64,000 nucleotides of DNA, taken from Devosia sp. Root436. GTDB taxonomy: Bacteria; Pseudomonadota; Alphaproteobacteria; Rhizobiales; Devosiaceae. Below the pieces are notes generated by a model. The model worked only from the letters and a program-made list of their open reading frames with translations, was not told the origin of the DNA and made no database searches. The stretch covers positions 664 to 64,663 of the forward strand of contig NZ_LMEM01000016.1 in the NCBI RefSeq assembly GCF_001426345.1, read 5' to 3'. Positions 53,973-61,387 of the stretch are shown in pieces (within the stretch, counting starts at the first letter, position 1; the number at the start of each line of letters is the position of its first letter). Both the position numbers and the translations under genes were made by a program.

Positions 53973-54729
53973 ATGACGCCCGACACCTCCCGCTGGCGGT
54001 CCTCGGAGGCTTACGACTATCTGGACGCCCTCGACTCTCCCGATCTCGCCTGGGAATGGCTCAGGCGCAACCCCGAATACCAGGCGGATTGGGAGCATGC
54101 CGACAGTCCTCCCCTGAAGCACGAGCTCCATCGGAAATGGGGCTTGCAGTTTTTTCGTCTCGCCGTCGTTGAGTGCTGGCGAGCATACTGTGTTGTGGTC
54201 TGCCGAGGCGGATACCAGCACCGTGCTGCTTACGCACGCGCCAACCATTCTGCCGACGGCCGACAACCTCTTCACCGAGTTGCGCGAAACAACCGCGCTC
54301 TCGGACGAGCAAGGCGTGCATTTCCTGCTCAAAGCCGGCGGCCAGACAATTCGTCTGGTGCGGCTTGCTGGCGTCGCAGCCGACATCCCACTCGCCGCGC
54401 TCGTGCCGCTTGACCCCAATGGGCACGGCAGAATCGACGCCATCGACCGTCTTCTGCGCGCCTTGCAGGGGCGAACGATGCCGGCTGATCGCCGTTTGAC
54501 GCAACAGCAGAAGCGGCGCCATCGCCACATGCTCCAGGCGACCGATGGACATCTGAACGGCGCCTCCTATCGCCAAATCGCCGATGTCCTTTACGGCATT
54601 GAGCGCATTCGCGCCGAGCATTGGAAAACCTCTGCCCTGCGCGACAGCGTCATTGGCCTCGTGGAGGGCGGCCTTGCCATGATCGCCGGCGGCTATCGTC
54701 AATTGCTGCGTCATCGCCGGCAAAGATAG
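53973..54729 (+). CDS. fseA: FseA-type excision activator made by +1 frameshift
   Basis: Two halves in different frames. The first (from ATG 53973) is the DUF6499 domain: SSEAYDYLDALDSPDLAWEW, RRNPEYQADWEHA, ending WGLQFF. At the T6 run 54150-54155 the frame must change by +1; then SPSLSAGEHTVLW and the DUF2285 domain follow to 54729, with RRLTQQQKRRHRHML and SYRQIADVLYG. In ICEMlSymR7A the two halves (msi172-msi171) are joined by programmed +1 frameshifting to make the activator of rdfS. The same direction of shift is needed here. Without the shift, frame 0 runs on to 54413. Confidence 0.85.
54150..54156 (+). promoter_or_regulatory. Putative +1 frameshift site in fseA
   Basis: TTTTTTC read as TTT-TTT-CGT in frame 0; slipping one base gives TTT-TTT-(C)-GTC and the downstream frame. 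The run lies exactly at the junction of the two domains. Confidence 0.65.
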
Positions 54730-54866
54730 CCGAATACAGCTCGGCTTGGGGTGGGGATTTCGGCCACCCGGAATTCCCCATCCACTCCGATCTCCAATCT
54801 TCGCCACCGTGATCTTCATTCGCCGCCAGCATCCGGCGGCCCCAATGAAGGTCCGGAGGCCCGACC

Positions 54867-55121
54867 ATGACTTCCAATACCGCCGGCTTGCCGCCGCGCT
54901 ACCTCAGAACCCCCGAGGCTGCACGCTTCCTCGGCCTGTCAGATCGAACGCTCGAAAAGCACCGCACCTATGGCACCGGTCCCGCCTACCGAAAGCTCGG
55001 CGGGCGCGTCGTCTATTCCCTCGAAGACCTCCAGGCCTGGGCCGACCGGGGCACCAAGACCTCGACCTCTGACCCGGGCGTCGGGACCGTCCATCCCGCC
55101 CGCCGTCTGATTGCGCGCTGA
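54867..55121 (+). CDS. rdfS: Excisionase / recombination directionality factor, RdfS-like
   Basis: An 84-residue protein with a MerR-type winged helix: RYLRTPEAARFLGLSDRTLE, then GPAYRKLGGRVVYSLEDLQ. Such proteins bend attachment-site DNA and direct the integrase to excision; RdfS does so for ICEMlSymR7A under FseA control. Position directly after fseA and before repA matches that model. Confidence 0.87.
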   Translation: MTSNTAGLPPRYLRTPEAARFLGLSDRTLEKHRTYGTGPAYRKLGGRVVYSLEDLQAWADRGTKTSTSDPGVGTVHPARRLIAR

Positions 55122-55133
55122 CCGGTGAGCCCC

Positions 55134-56189
55134 ATGACCACATCACCGCACCAACGTGGCGAACGCGCCCAACTCGATCCGTTTCATGCGATCAGCGGCT
55201 TCGTGCCGCACCGCGACCAGCGGGATCTGATGGCGCACCCCTTCTTTTCCCTCTCCAAGTCGCGCCGGGTTGCGCCGATCCACTACAAGGCCGGTGACGT
55301 CGAATTGCAGGTCTATGCCGTCGCCGAACACGGCATGGCCACCATCTGGGACGCCGACGTCCTGATCTGGGCAGCCAGCCAGATTCTCGCCGCCCAGGAC
55401 CGCGGCCTTCCTACCTCGCGCTTCTTCCGTTTCACGCCCTATCAGCTCCTCAACGCCATCGGCCGCAGCACCGGCGCGCGCAGCTACTTCCTCATCAAGG
55501 GCGCCCTCACCCGGCTCCAGTCGACCGTCATCCGCACCAATATCCGGCACGGCGAGCACTGGCGGCGCCAACAGTTCTCCTGGATCAACGAGTGGGAAGA
55601 GCTCGCCGCGCGCAGCGGCCGTGTCGAAGGCATGGAGTTCGTCCTGCCCGAATGGCTCTACCAGGGCATCATCGACCGTCGCCTGGTCCTCGCGATCGAT
55701 CCTGACTACTTCCGCCTCACCGGTGGCATCGAGCGCTGGCTCTACCGCATCGCGCGCAAGCATGCGGGGCGCCAGAGGCACGGTTGGCGGTTTGAGCTGC
55801 GGCACCTCCATGCCAAGAGCGGCTCGCAAGCGCGATACTCAGACTTTGCCATCGACGTACGCGCCATCGCACGGCGTCAGCCGATTCCCGGCTACCTGCT
55901 CGCCATCGAACGCGGCGTGGATGCTGCCGAACTTGTCCACATCCGCCCTGTGGAAAACCTGTGCGTAACTTCGCCAGACATCCGTACATCAGGCGCAAAC
56001 GATATCCGTACATCAGGCGCAAACCTAACTGTACATCAGGCGCACGGATCGCAGTTAAGCCTTTGGTCCGACGAGCGGAATCGCTCCCGTAAAGACTCTA
56101 AAGAAGAATCTAAATCTTATTATTTGGAAGCGCGTTCCGGGGATAACTCATCCCTTCTCGGCCCCTCCCGCCGGGAGAAAGCCCGATGA
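55134..56189 (+). CDS. repA: Replication initiator protein RepA-like
   Basis: A 351-residue initiator of the RepA family found on alphaproteobacterial plasmids and integrative elements. Two winged-helix domains are expected; recognisable segments are HPFFSLSKSRRVAPIHY, FRFTPYQLLNAIGRSTGARSY and RLTGGIERWLYRIARKHAGRQ. Near the C-terminus the octapeptide DIRTSGAN is repeated in tandem and followed by LTVHQAHGS, encoded by iteron-like DNA repeats. I prefer ATG 55134 over GTG 55125. It overlaps parA by ATGA. It could allow episomal replication after excision. Confidence 0.88.
   Translation: MTTSPHQRGERAQLDPFHAISGFVPHRDQRDLMAHPFFSLSKSRRVAPIHYKAGDVELQVYAVAEHGMATIWDADVLIWAASQILAAQDRGLPTSRFFRFTPYQLLNAIGRSTGARSYFLIKGALTRLQSTVIRTNIRHGEHWRRQQFSWINEWEELAARSGRVEGMEFVLPEWLYQGIIDRRLVLAIDPDYFRLTGGIERWLYRIARKHAGRQRHGWRFELRHLHAKSGSQARYSDFAIDVRAIARRQPIPGYLLAIERGVDAAELVHIRPVENLCVTSPDIRTSGANDIRTSGANLTVHQAHGSQLSLWSDERNRSRKDSKEESKSYYLEARSGDNSSLLGPSRREKAR
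55984..56044 (+). repeat. Three iteron-like repeats inside repA
   Basis: GTACATCAGGCGCA occurs at 55984-55997, 56008-56021 and 56031-56044 (spacing 24 and 23 bases). The first two lie in a 24-base near-perfect tandem unit. Two-turn spacing is typical for initiator binding sites, so this may be the replication origin. Confidence 0.7.
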
Positions 56190-56839
56190 TCGTCGCGCTC
56201 CTCAACCAAAAGGGCGGCGTCGGCAAGACGACGCTGGCACTGCACCTCGCCGGGGAATGGGCCCGCCGGGGCAAGCGCGTCACGCTGATCGATGCCGATC
56301 CCCAAGGGTCGGCGCTCGATTGGTCGCAGCAGCGCAGCCGAAGTGGCGCGCCGCGTCTGTTTGGCGTCGTCGGCCTCGCCCGAGATACGCTGCATCGCGA
56401 AGCGCCCGAGCTTGCCCGTGATGTCGATCACCTCGTCATCGACGGACCGCCACGTGTTGCGGGGCTCATGCGTTCCGCGCTGCTCGCCGCCGACCTGGTG
56501 CTGATCCCCGTGCAACCGTCGCCGCTCGACGGTTGGGCCTCGGCTGAGATGCTGGCGCTGCTGAACGAAGCGCGCATCTATCGCCCGCAGCTCGCCGCGC
56601 GCTTTGTCCTCAACCGCTGTGGCGCCCGAACGGTTATTGCGCGGGAGACCGCCGAAACCCTCGCCGACCACGATCCGAGCGTACTTGCCACGACCATCGG
56701 CCAGCGTGTGGTCTTCGCCGAGGCGGCACAGACCGGCCGGCTCGCTGGCGAGTTGGATGACGACAGCCCGGCAGCGCGCGAGATCGCGGCGCTCGTCACC
56801 GAGATCGAGCGGCTGCGCATCGAAACGGTGTTGCCATGA
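56186..56839 (+). CDS. parA: ParA-family partition ATPase
   Basis: A 217-residue deviant-Walker ATPase. Residues 7-18 are NQKGGVGKTTLA, the switch I/II parts are LIDADPQGSALDW and VIDGPPRV, and VLIPVQPSPLD follows. It lacks an N-terminal HTH and so is of the small (type Ib) class. It overlaps repA and the next gene by ATGA, making repA-parA-rhh one unit. It should aid inheritance of the excised form. Confidence 0.93.
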   Translation: MIVALLNQKGGVGKTTLALHLAGEWARRGKRVTLIDADPQGSALDWSQQRSRSGAPRLFGVVGLARDTLHREAPELARDVDHLVIDGPPRVAGLMRSALLAADLVLIPVQPSPLDGWASAEMLALLNEARIYRPQLAARFVLNRCGARTVIARETAETLADHDPSVLATTIGQRVVFAEAAQTGRLAGELDDDSPAAREIAALVTEIERLRIETVLP

Positions 56840-57090
56840 GTGGGCCGAGCACGAAGCAGAGCTTCGCCGCCCGCCCCGGCGATCCCGATCGGTGGATCAA
56901 ATCCGCCGATGGGTCTGCAGCGCGAGGGCAAGCCGCATCCGGCTTCACCGCGCGCCTCACCATCGATGTCACGCCGGAACTGCGTGGCCGCATCAAGGTG
57001 GTCGCCTTCCAGCGCGGAACCACCGTTGCTGAAATGCTGCGCGACCTACTCGATCGCGAATTCCCCGCCAACGAGGGAGCCGCCAGATGA
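56836..57090 (+). CDS. Ribbon-helix-helix partition/regulator protein
   Basis: An 84-residue protein. The C-terminal half reads FTARLTIDVTPELRGRIKV then AFQRGTTVAEMLRDLLDREF, a ribbon-helix-helix fold like ParG or CopG-type centromere proteins. The first 35 residues are flexible and basic. It is tightly coupled to parA (ATGA), so it is likely its centromere-binding partner. Confidence 0.8.
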   Translation: MSGPSTKQSFAARPGDPDRWIKSADGSAARGQAASGFTARLTIDVTPELRGRIKVVAFQRGTTVAEMLRDLLDREFPANEGAAR

Positions 57091-57605
57091 CGCAGCCTTC
57101 TTCGCTGCCATTGAGCATGCAGCCTGCGGTCGAAGCACCGTCGCCCTACACCACCTTGGTCGAACTGACCTGGCGGGAAAAGCGCATCGAATACTGGATC
57201 CGCTTCGGCCCGCAGAGCTACGAACATATCCTCGATCGACATCGGCGCCTTGTCGGCTTCGCTCCTGGCACGATTTTCGCGTTCATCCGCTGGGCGGCCA
57301 ACGACTTCGGCACGGTGCTGTCGCGCATCGACATAGTGCGCGCGATCGAGCGTGGAGAGCCATTCCAGACTTTGCCCTTCGTGCGCCCCGGCGGTGACAT
57401 CCTGCTCAAGGCCGAGGGCTGGCCGAAGGTCGCACGGGTGCTCGAAATTATCGACGCCATCGAGGCGCTCGGTATCGATGCCTACGATGTCGTCCCCGAT
57501 CACTGGCGACACGTTCATCACCGCATCGCCGCTGGTCTGGAGCCAACCCCCTACACCACGGACCGCCATGCCGCGTGGCTCAAACGCCGGAGCGTGGAGC
57601 CATGA
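57087..57605 (+). CDS. DUF2840 protein
   Basis: A 172-residue protein of the DUF2840 family, a standard member of this type of transfer region. Key segment TTLVELTWREKRIEYWIRFG, then GTIFAFIRWAANDFGT and PGGDILLKAEGWPKV. Function unknown. It overlaps its neighbours by ATGA on both sides and so is cotranslated with the partition genes and traF. Confidence 0.88.
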   Translation: MTQPSSLPLSMQPAVEAPSPYTTLVELTWREKRIEYWIRFGPQSYEHILDRHRRLVGFAPGTIFAFIRWAANDFGTVLSRIDIVRAIERGEPFQTLPFVRPGGDILLKAEGWPKVARVLEIIDAIEALGIDAYDVVPDHWRHVHHRIAAGLEPTPYTTDRHAAWLKRRSVEP

Positions 57606-58159
57606 GCCAACACGCCATCATCGTCACCATGCTCGCCTCCGCCGCCCTCGTCGTCGCGCCCTCCTGGTTTGACTACGTCCCCGCCTTCATCTGGAACGCT
57701 TCCGCCAGCGTGCCGATCGGGCTCTATCGGCTTGCGCCTGTGGAACACCCCGACATCGGCGACTATGTGGTCGTTTCGCCGCCCGAGCCGCTCGCCGCCT
57801 TTCTCGCCGAGCGACGCTATCTCCCGCTCGGCGTGCCGCTGATCAAGCGAGTACTTGCGTTGCCAGGCGCCAAGATTTGCCGGCGCGGCGCGACCATCGT
57901 CGCCTACGACCATGCGTACGGCGAGGCGCGCGAGCGCGACCGCCTCGGCCGGCCACTGCCCTCCTGGCAGGGCTGCCGGATGCTCGCCGAGAGCGAAATC
58001 TTCCTCATGAATTGGGACGCGCCCGACAGCCTCGACGGCAGATACTTCGGGCCGCTCCCCATCACCACCATCGTAGCCCGGGCGCTTCCCGTCTGGACCG
58101 ACGCGGACGGCGATGGCCGCTTCCACTGGCACGTCGGCGACCCAGCAGACACGCCCTGA
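57602..58159 (+). CDS. traF: TraF-like S26 signal peptidase/pilin maturation protease
   Basis: A 185-residue membrane-anchored serine protease. An N-terminal hydrophobic segment (residues 5-30) is followed by NASASVPIGLYRL with the nucleophile S36, and the general base K82 in PLIKRVLALPG. In conjugation TraF processes and cyclises the pilin. The start overlaps the DUF2840 stop. The pilin and mating-pore genes it would serve are not in the window. Confidence 0.9.
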   Translation: MSQHAIIVTMLASAALVVAPSWFDYVPAFIWNASASVPIGLYRLAPVEHPDIGDYVVVSPPEPLAAFLAERRYLPLGVPLIKRVLALPGAKICRRGATIVAYDHAYGEARERDRLGRPLPSWQGCRMLAESEIFLMNWDAPDSLDGRYFGPLPITTIVARALPVWTDADGDGRFHWHVGDPADTP

Positions 58160-58192
58160 TCCCTTCCCAACCGCCAGAAAAGGAGCCTTCCC

Positions 58193-58540
58193 ATGGCACA
58201 GATCGGTCAGTTCACCCGCACGCAGTCGGGCTATTCAGGGCGTGTCCGCACGCTCTCGCTCGACCTAGCTCTCGTCTTCGTTCCCGCCGACAATGCCGAT
58301 GTCGAGAACGCGCCGGACTATCGCATCCGCCGCGGCGATGAAGACGGCATCGAGATCGGTGCGGGCTGGCTCCAGAGCGGCGACCGCGCCGGCACCTATA
58401 TTTCGGTGCTTCTCGACGACCCCGCATTCGCGCAGCCGATCCGCGCCCGTCTGGTCCAGTCGGACGAGAGCGGCCGCGACTGGGGACTGCACTGGACGCG
58501 CCCGAAGAAGCGTGACGAGCCGGACAAGGCGCAGGACTGA
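58193..58540 (+). CDS. DUF736 protein, copy 2
   Basis: A 115-residue DUF736 protein: MAQIGQFTRTQSGYSGRVRTLSLDL and the ending GLHWTRP. It is clearly divergent from the copy at 52792; its central part has an insert (EDGIEIGAGWLQSG). AGGAGCC precedes the ATG. It lies between traF and the transglycosylase. Confidence 0.9.
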   Translation: MAQIGQFTRTQSGYSGRVRTLSLDLALVFVPADNADVENAPDYRIRRGDEDGIEIGAGWLQSGDRAGTYISVLLDDPAFAQPIRARLVQSDESGRDWGLHWTRPKKRDEPDKAQD

Positions 58541-58543
58541 CCC

Positions 58544-59263
58544 ATGCCTTTGCACCGCATCGGTCGCGCTCCGCGGCGGCACGGCATCCATTGCCGTGTC
58601 GCCATCCTTCTCCTTCCCGGCCTGCTGCTCTTCACCCCTGCCCTCGCCGTGTTCGCGCAAGACGTGCCCGTTCGATCAGCCTCCGATCAGCGTTTCGCGG
58701 CGCACATAGCCGAAGCATCGCTGCGCTTCCGCATTCCCGAGCACTGGATACGCGCCGTCCTCGATGCCGAAAGCGCGCGGGACATCGGCGCCGTTTCGTC
58801 CGCCGGGGCGAGAGGACTGATGCAGATCATGCCCGACACCTGGGCCGAATTGCGTGCGCTCCATCGGCTTGGTGACGACCCATTCGACCAGCGCGACAAC
58901 ATCCTCGCCGGTACCGCCTATCTGCGCCAGATGCTCGACCGCTATGGCAGCATCGGCGCCATGCTCGCGGCCTACAATGCAGGCCCGGGTCGCTATGACG
59001 AGTATCTTGCGACTGGCCGCCCACTGCCGGCCGAGAGCATGGCGAACCGCTGCGCATCGTGGAGGGCGCGCAGGGAGGAACCCAGAGCAGCAACCGGAGG
59101 ATGGCAGGATAAAGGGGCGCGAGGTGCGCGGCGGTTGGGGTGTTGTATTTCAAGGACTTGCGAGACGTTTTTGAGATGTGCTTCTCTGGCGCCAACATCG
59201 CCCAACGCGCACTTCGTCAGTCATTTCAACACTTTGGTACGATGTGCGGTGTCGCGTCCATGA
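58544..59263 (+). CDS. Lytic transglycosylase (SLT), C-terminus abnormal
   Basis: A periplasmic peptidoglycan-opening enzyme for conjugation. A signal peptide is visible (AILLLPGLLLFTPALAVFAQ). The SLT core has catalytic Glu in AVLDAESARD, GARGLMQIMPDTW, ILAGTAYLRQMLDRYG and AYNAGPGRYDEYL. After RPLPAE (about residue 163) the sequence no longer looks like the family; the frame continues into low-complexity residues and even overlaps the relaxase start by four bases. Probably a deletion removed the true C-terminus and fused the enzyme to leader DNA. The catalytic domain remains intact. Confidence 0.8.
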   Translation: MPLHRIGRAPRRHGIHCRVAILLLPGLLLFTPALAVFAQDVPVRSASDQRFAAHIAEASLRFRIPEHWIRAVLDAESARDIGAVSSAGARGLMQIMPDTWAELRALHRLGDDPFDQRDNILAGTAYLRQMLDRYGSIGAMLAAYNAGPGRYDEYLATGRPLPAESMANRCASWRARREEPRAATGGWQDKGARGARRLGCCISRTCETFLRCASLAPTSPNAHFVSHFNTLVRCAVSRP

Positions 59264-60999
59264 GCGACGAGCGCCACTTTCGCGTCCGCCCTGGCCGCAT
59301 CCGCTCCAGCAAGGCGCAGCGCGCACGACCCTTCATCGCCCAGGCACTCACCTCCGCCCAGAAGGCCGGCGGCTCAGTCTCACGACAGGGAGGGATCGGT
59401 CCCGGCAACCGCTCGCGCTTCGGTCGCGGTCAGCGCGCATCGGTCCAGGCCAACCGTCTGCTCACAGCGCGCTCGCGCAGCGCCGTCATCAAGGCGCGTG
59501 TCGTGCGGATGAACATGCGTGGCGGGAACCTGCCGACGCACCTCTCCTATCTCCGCCGTGAAGGTGTCACCCGGGACGGGGAGAAGGCCAAGCTCTTCGT
59601 TCCCGAAACAGGCGACGCAGATGCAGAGACCTTTGCGGAGCGCTGCAAGGACGATCGCCATCATTTCCGCTTCATCGTCTCGCCTGACGATGCGGTTGAG
59701 ATGGCCGACCTGCGCGCCTTCACCCGTGACCTGGTCGCGCAAATGGAGCGAGATCTAGACACCCGGCTCGATTGGGTCGCCGTCGATCACTGGAACACCG
59801 AGCATCCACATGTCCACCTGATCGTGCGGGGTATGCGCGACGATGGCGAGAACCTCGTCATCTCTCGCGACTATATCAGTGAGGGCATGCGCGACCGGGC
59901 GCGTGATCTCATTACTCAGGAACTGGGCCCGCGGAACGACCACGATATCCGCCGCACGCTGGAGCGCCAGATCGATGCCGAACGCTGGACCAATCTTGAC
60001 CGCCAGATCTGGCGGGACAGCCATAAGAGCGGCGTTATAGATTTGGCGCCGCGCCCCGGCGAGCAGCCGGACGAATTCCACGCCCTCAAGGTCGGCCGCC
60101 TCCGCACCCTCGAACGGCTAGGCGTCGCGCACCAGATCGGTCACGGCCAATGGTATCTTGCCGACGATGCCGAACCCACCCTGCGCGACTTGGGCGAGCG
60201 CGGTGACATCATCAAGCGCATGCATCGCAGCCTGACCAAGGCCGGTATTGAGCGTGGTGCAGCCAGCTTGGTGCTTGCCGGCGAAGACATGCACGAACCG
60301 ATCATCGGCAGACTGGTCGAGCGGGGGCTCAATGATGAGCTCAAGGGGACGGCCTATGCGGTGATCGACGGCGTGGACGGCCGCGCTCACCATATCAGGC
60401 TCCCCGACCTGGACGCCGCCGGCGACAGCGCGCCCCGATCGATCGTCGAGTTACGCGGCTTCACCGACACGCAGGGCCGGCGTCGCCTAGCCCTCGCCTC
60501 TCGATCGGACCTTCCCCTCGAACATCAGATCTCGGCGAATGGCGCAACGTGGCTCGACCGGCAGGCCGTATCTGGCGATCCCATCGCCCTCGGCAATGGC
60601 GGCTTCGGGCGCGAGGTCCAGGATGCCCTCGAGCGCCGGGCCGAGCATCTGATCGCAGAAGGCCTTGCCCAACGTCAGGGCGGCAGGATCGTCTTCGCGC
60701 GAAGGCTGCTGGACACCCTGCGGAACCGTGAGCTCGAAGCGCTCGGGGACAAGCTGGCAACCGAACTCGGCCGACCGTTCAACAAAGCCGCCACCGGCGA
60801 CTATGTTGCCGGCACCTACCGCCAGCGCGTTGCCCTGGCATCGGGCCGCTTCGCGATGATCGATGACGGGCTTGGCTTCCAACTCGTCCCCTGGACGCCG
60901 TCGCTCGAAAAGAAAATCGGGCAACACATCACCGGCATCGCGCGCGGCGATGGCGGTGTCGGTTGGAGCTTCAGTCGGAAGCGAGGGATCGGCCTATAG
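59260..60999 (+). CDS. rlxS: Conjugative relaxase, RlxS/VirD2-like (DUF3363)
   Basis: A 579-residue relaxase that would nick oriT and lead the DNA strand into the recipient. The histidine triad is NTEHPHVHLIVRG with H182, H184 and H186; RHHFRFIVSPDDA and AFTRDLVAQMERDLDTRLDW precede it. The C-terminal DUF3363 region ends GWSFSRKRGIGL as in full-length relatives. Possible catalytic tyrosines lie in the first 200 residues. I chose ATG 59260; the frame is open from 59140. Usually traG and trb genes follow; here they do not. Confidence 0.9.
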   Translation: MSDERHFRVRPGRIRSSKAQRARPFIAQALTSAQKAGGSVSRQGGIGPGNRSRFGRGQRASVQANRLLTARSRSAVIKARVVRMNMRGGNLPTHLSYLRREGVTRDGEKAKLFVPETGDADAETFAERCKDDRHHFRFIVSPDDAVEMADLRAFTRDLVAQMERDLDTRLDWVAVDHWNTEHPHVHLIVRGMRDDGENLVISRDYISEGMRDRARDLITQELGPRNDHDIRRTLERQIDAERWTNLDRQIWRDSHKSGVIDLAPRPGEQPDEFHALKVGRLRTLERLGVAHQIGHGQWYLADDAEPTLRDLGERGDIIKRMHRSLTKAGIERGAASLVLAGEDMHEPIIGRLVERGLNDELKGTAYAVIDGVDGRAHHIRLPDLDAAGDSAPRSIVELRGFTDTQGRRRLALASRSDLPLEHQISANGATWLDRQAVSGDPIALGNGGFGREVQDALERRAEHLIAEGLAQRQGGRIVFARRLLDTLRNRELEALGDKLATELGRPFNKAATGDYVAGTYRQRVALASGRFAMIDDGLGFQLVPWTPSLEKKIGQHITGIARGDGGVGWSFSRKRGIGL

Positions 61000-61016
61000 A
61001 GGGGCCGGCGCAGGCC

Positions 61017-61295
61017 TTAGCTGTTGAGACTGTCCTTGAGGGCCTTGGCCGGGGCGAAGGTCAACTTCTTGGCGGCCGCGATCTTGATGGTGGCGCCGGT
61101 GGAAGGATTGCGGCCGTCGCGCTCGGGCGTCGCCTTGACCTTGAACTTGCCGAAGCCCGGCAGGGACACTTCTTCGCCGGCGGCGGCCGCCTCGGCGATC
61201 GCCTTGAACACGCCATCGACCAGCGCCTTGCCCTGCGCCTTGGTCAGGCTGTGCTCGGTAGCGAGCTTGTCGGCGATTTCATTTGCAGTGGTCAT
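61017..61295 (-). CDS. HU-family DNA-binding protein
   Basis: A 92-residue histone-like protein that bends DNA. Family marks are NEIADKLATEHSLTKAQGKA, the FGKFKVKATPERDGRNPSTG arm motif and KIAAAKKLTFAPAKALKD. Its stop is only 17 bases from the relaxase stop (convergent). HU genes often accompany such relaxases, so it may help relaxosome or integrase complexes. Confidence 0.95.
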   Translation of the reverse strand: MTTANEIADKLATEHSLTKAQGKALVDGVFKAIAEAAAAGEEVSLPGFGKFKVKATPERDGRNPSTGATIKIAAAKKLTFAPAKALKDSLNS

Positions 61296-61387
61296 GAAAT
61301 AGGTCCTCGTTTGGAAATGATGCCGGCCCTATGCCATGACACGGGATACTTGTCACTGGCGAGAGCGCGCGTTGGCGGTACGCGCCG

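Noticed and set aside
45439-61000. CRISPR array or other short regularly spaced repeats
   Set aside because: Only the three repA iterons, operators and leaders repeat; no spacer-repeat pattern exists.
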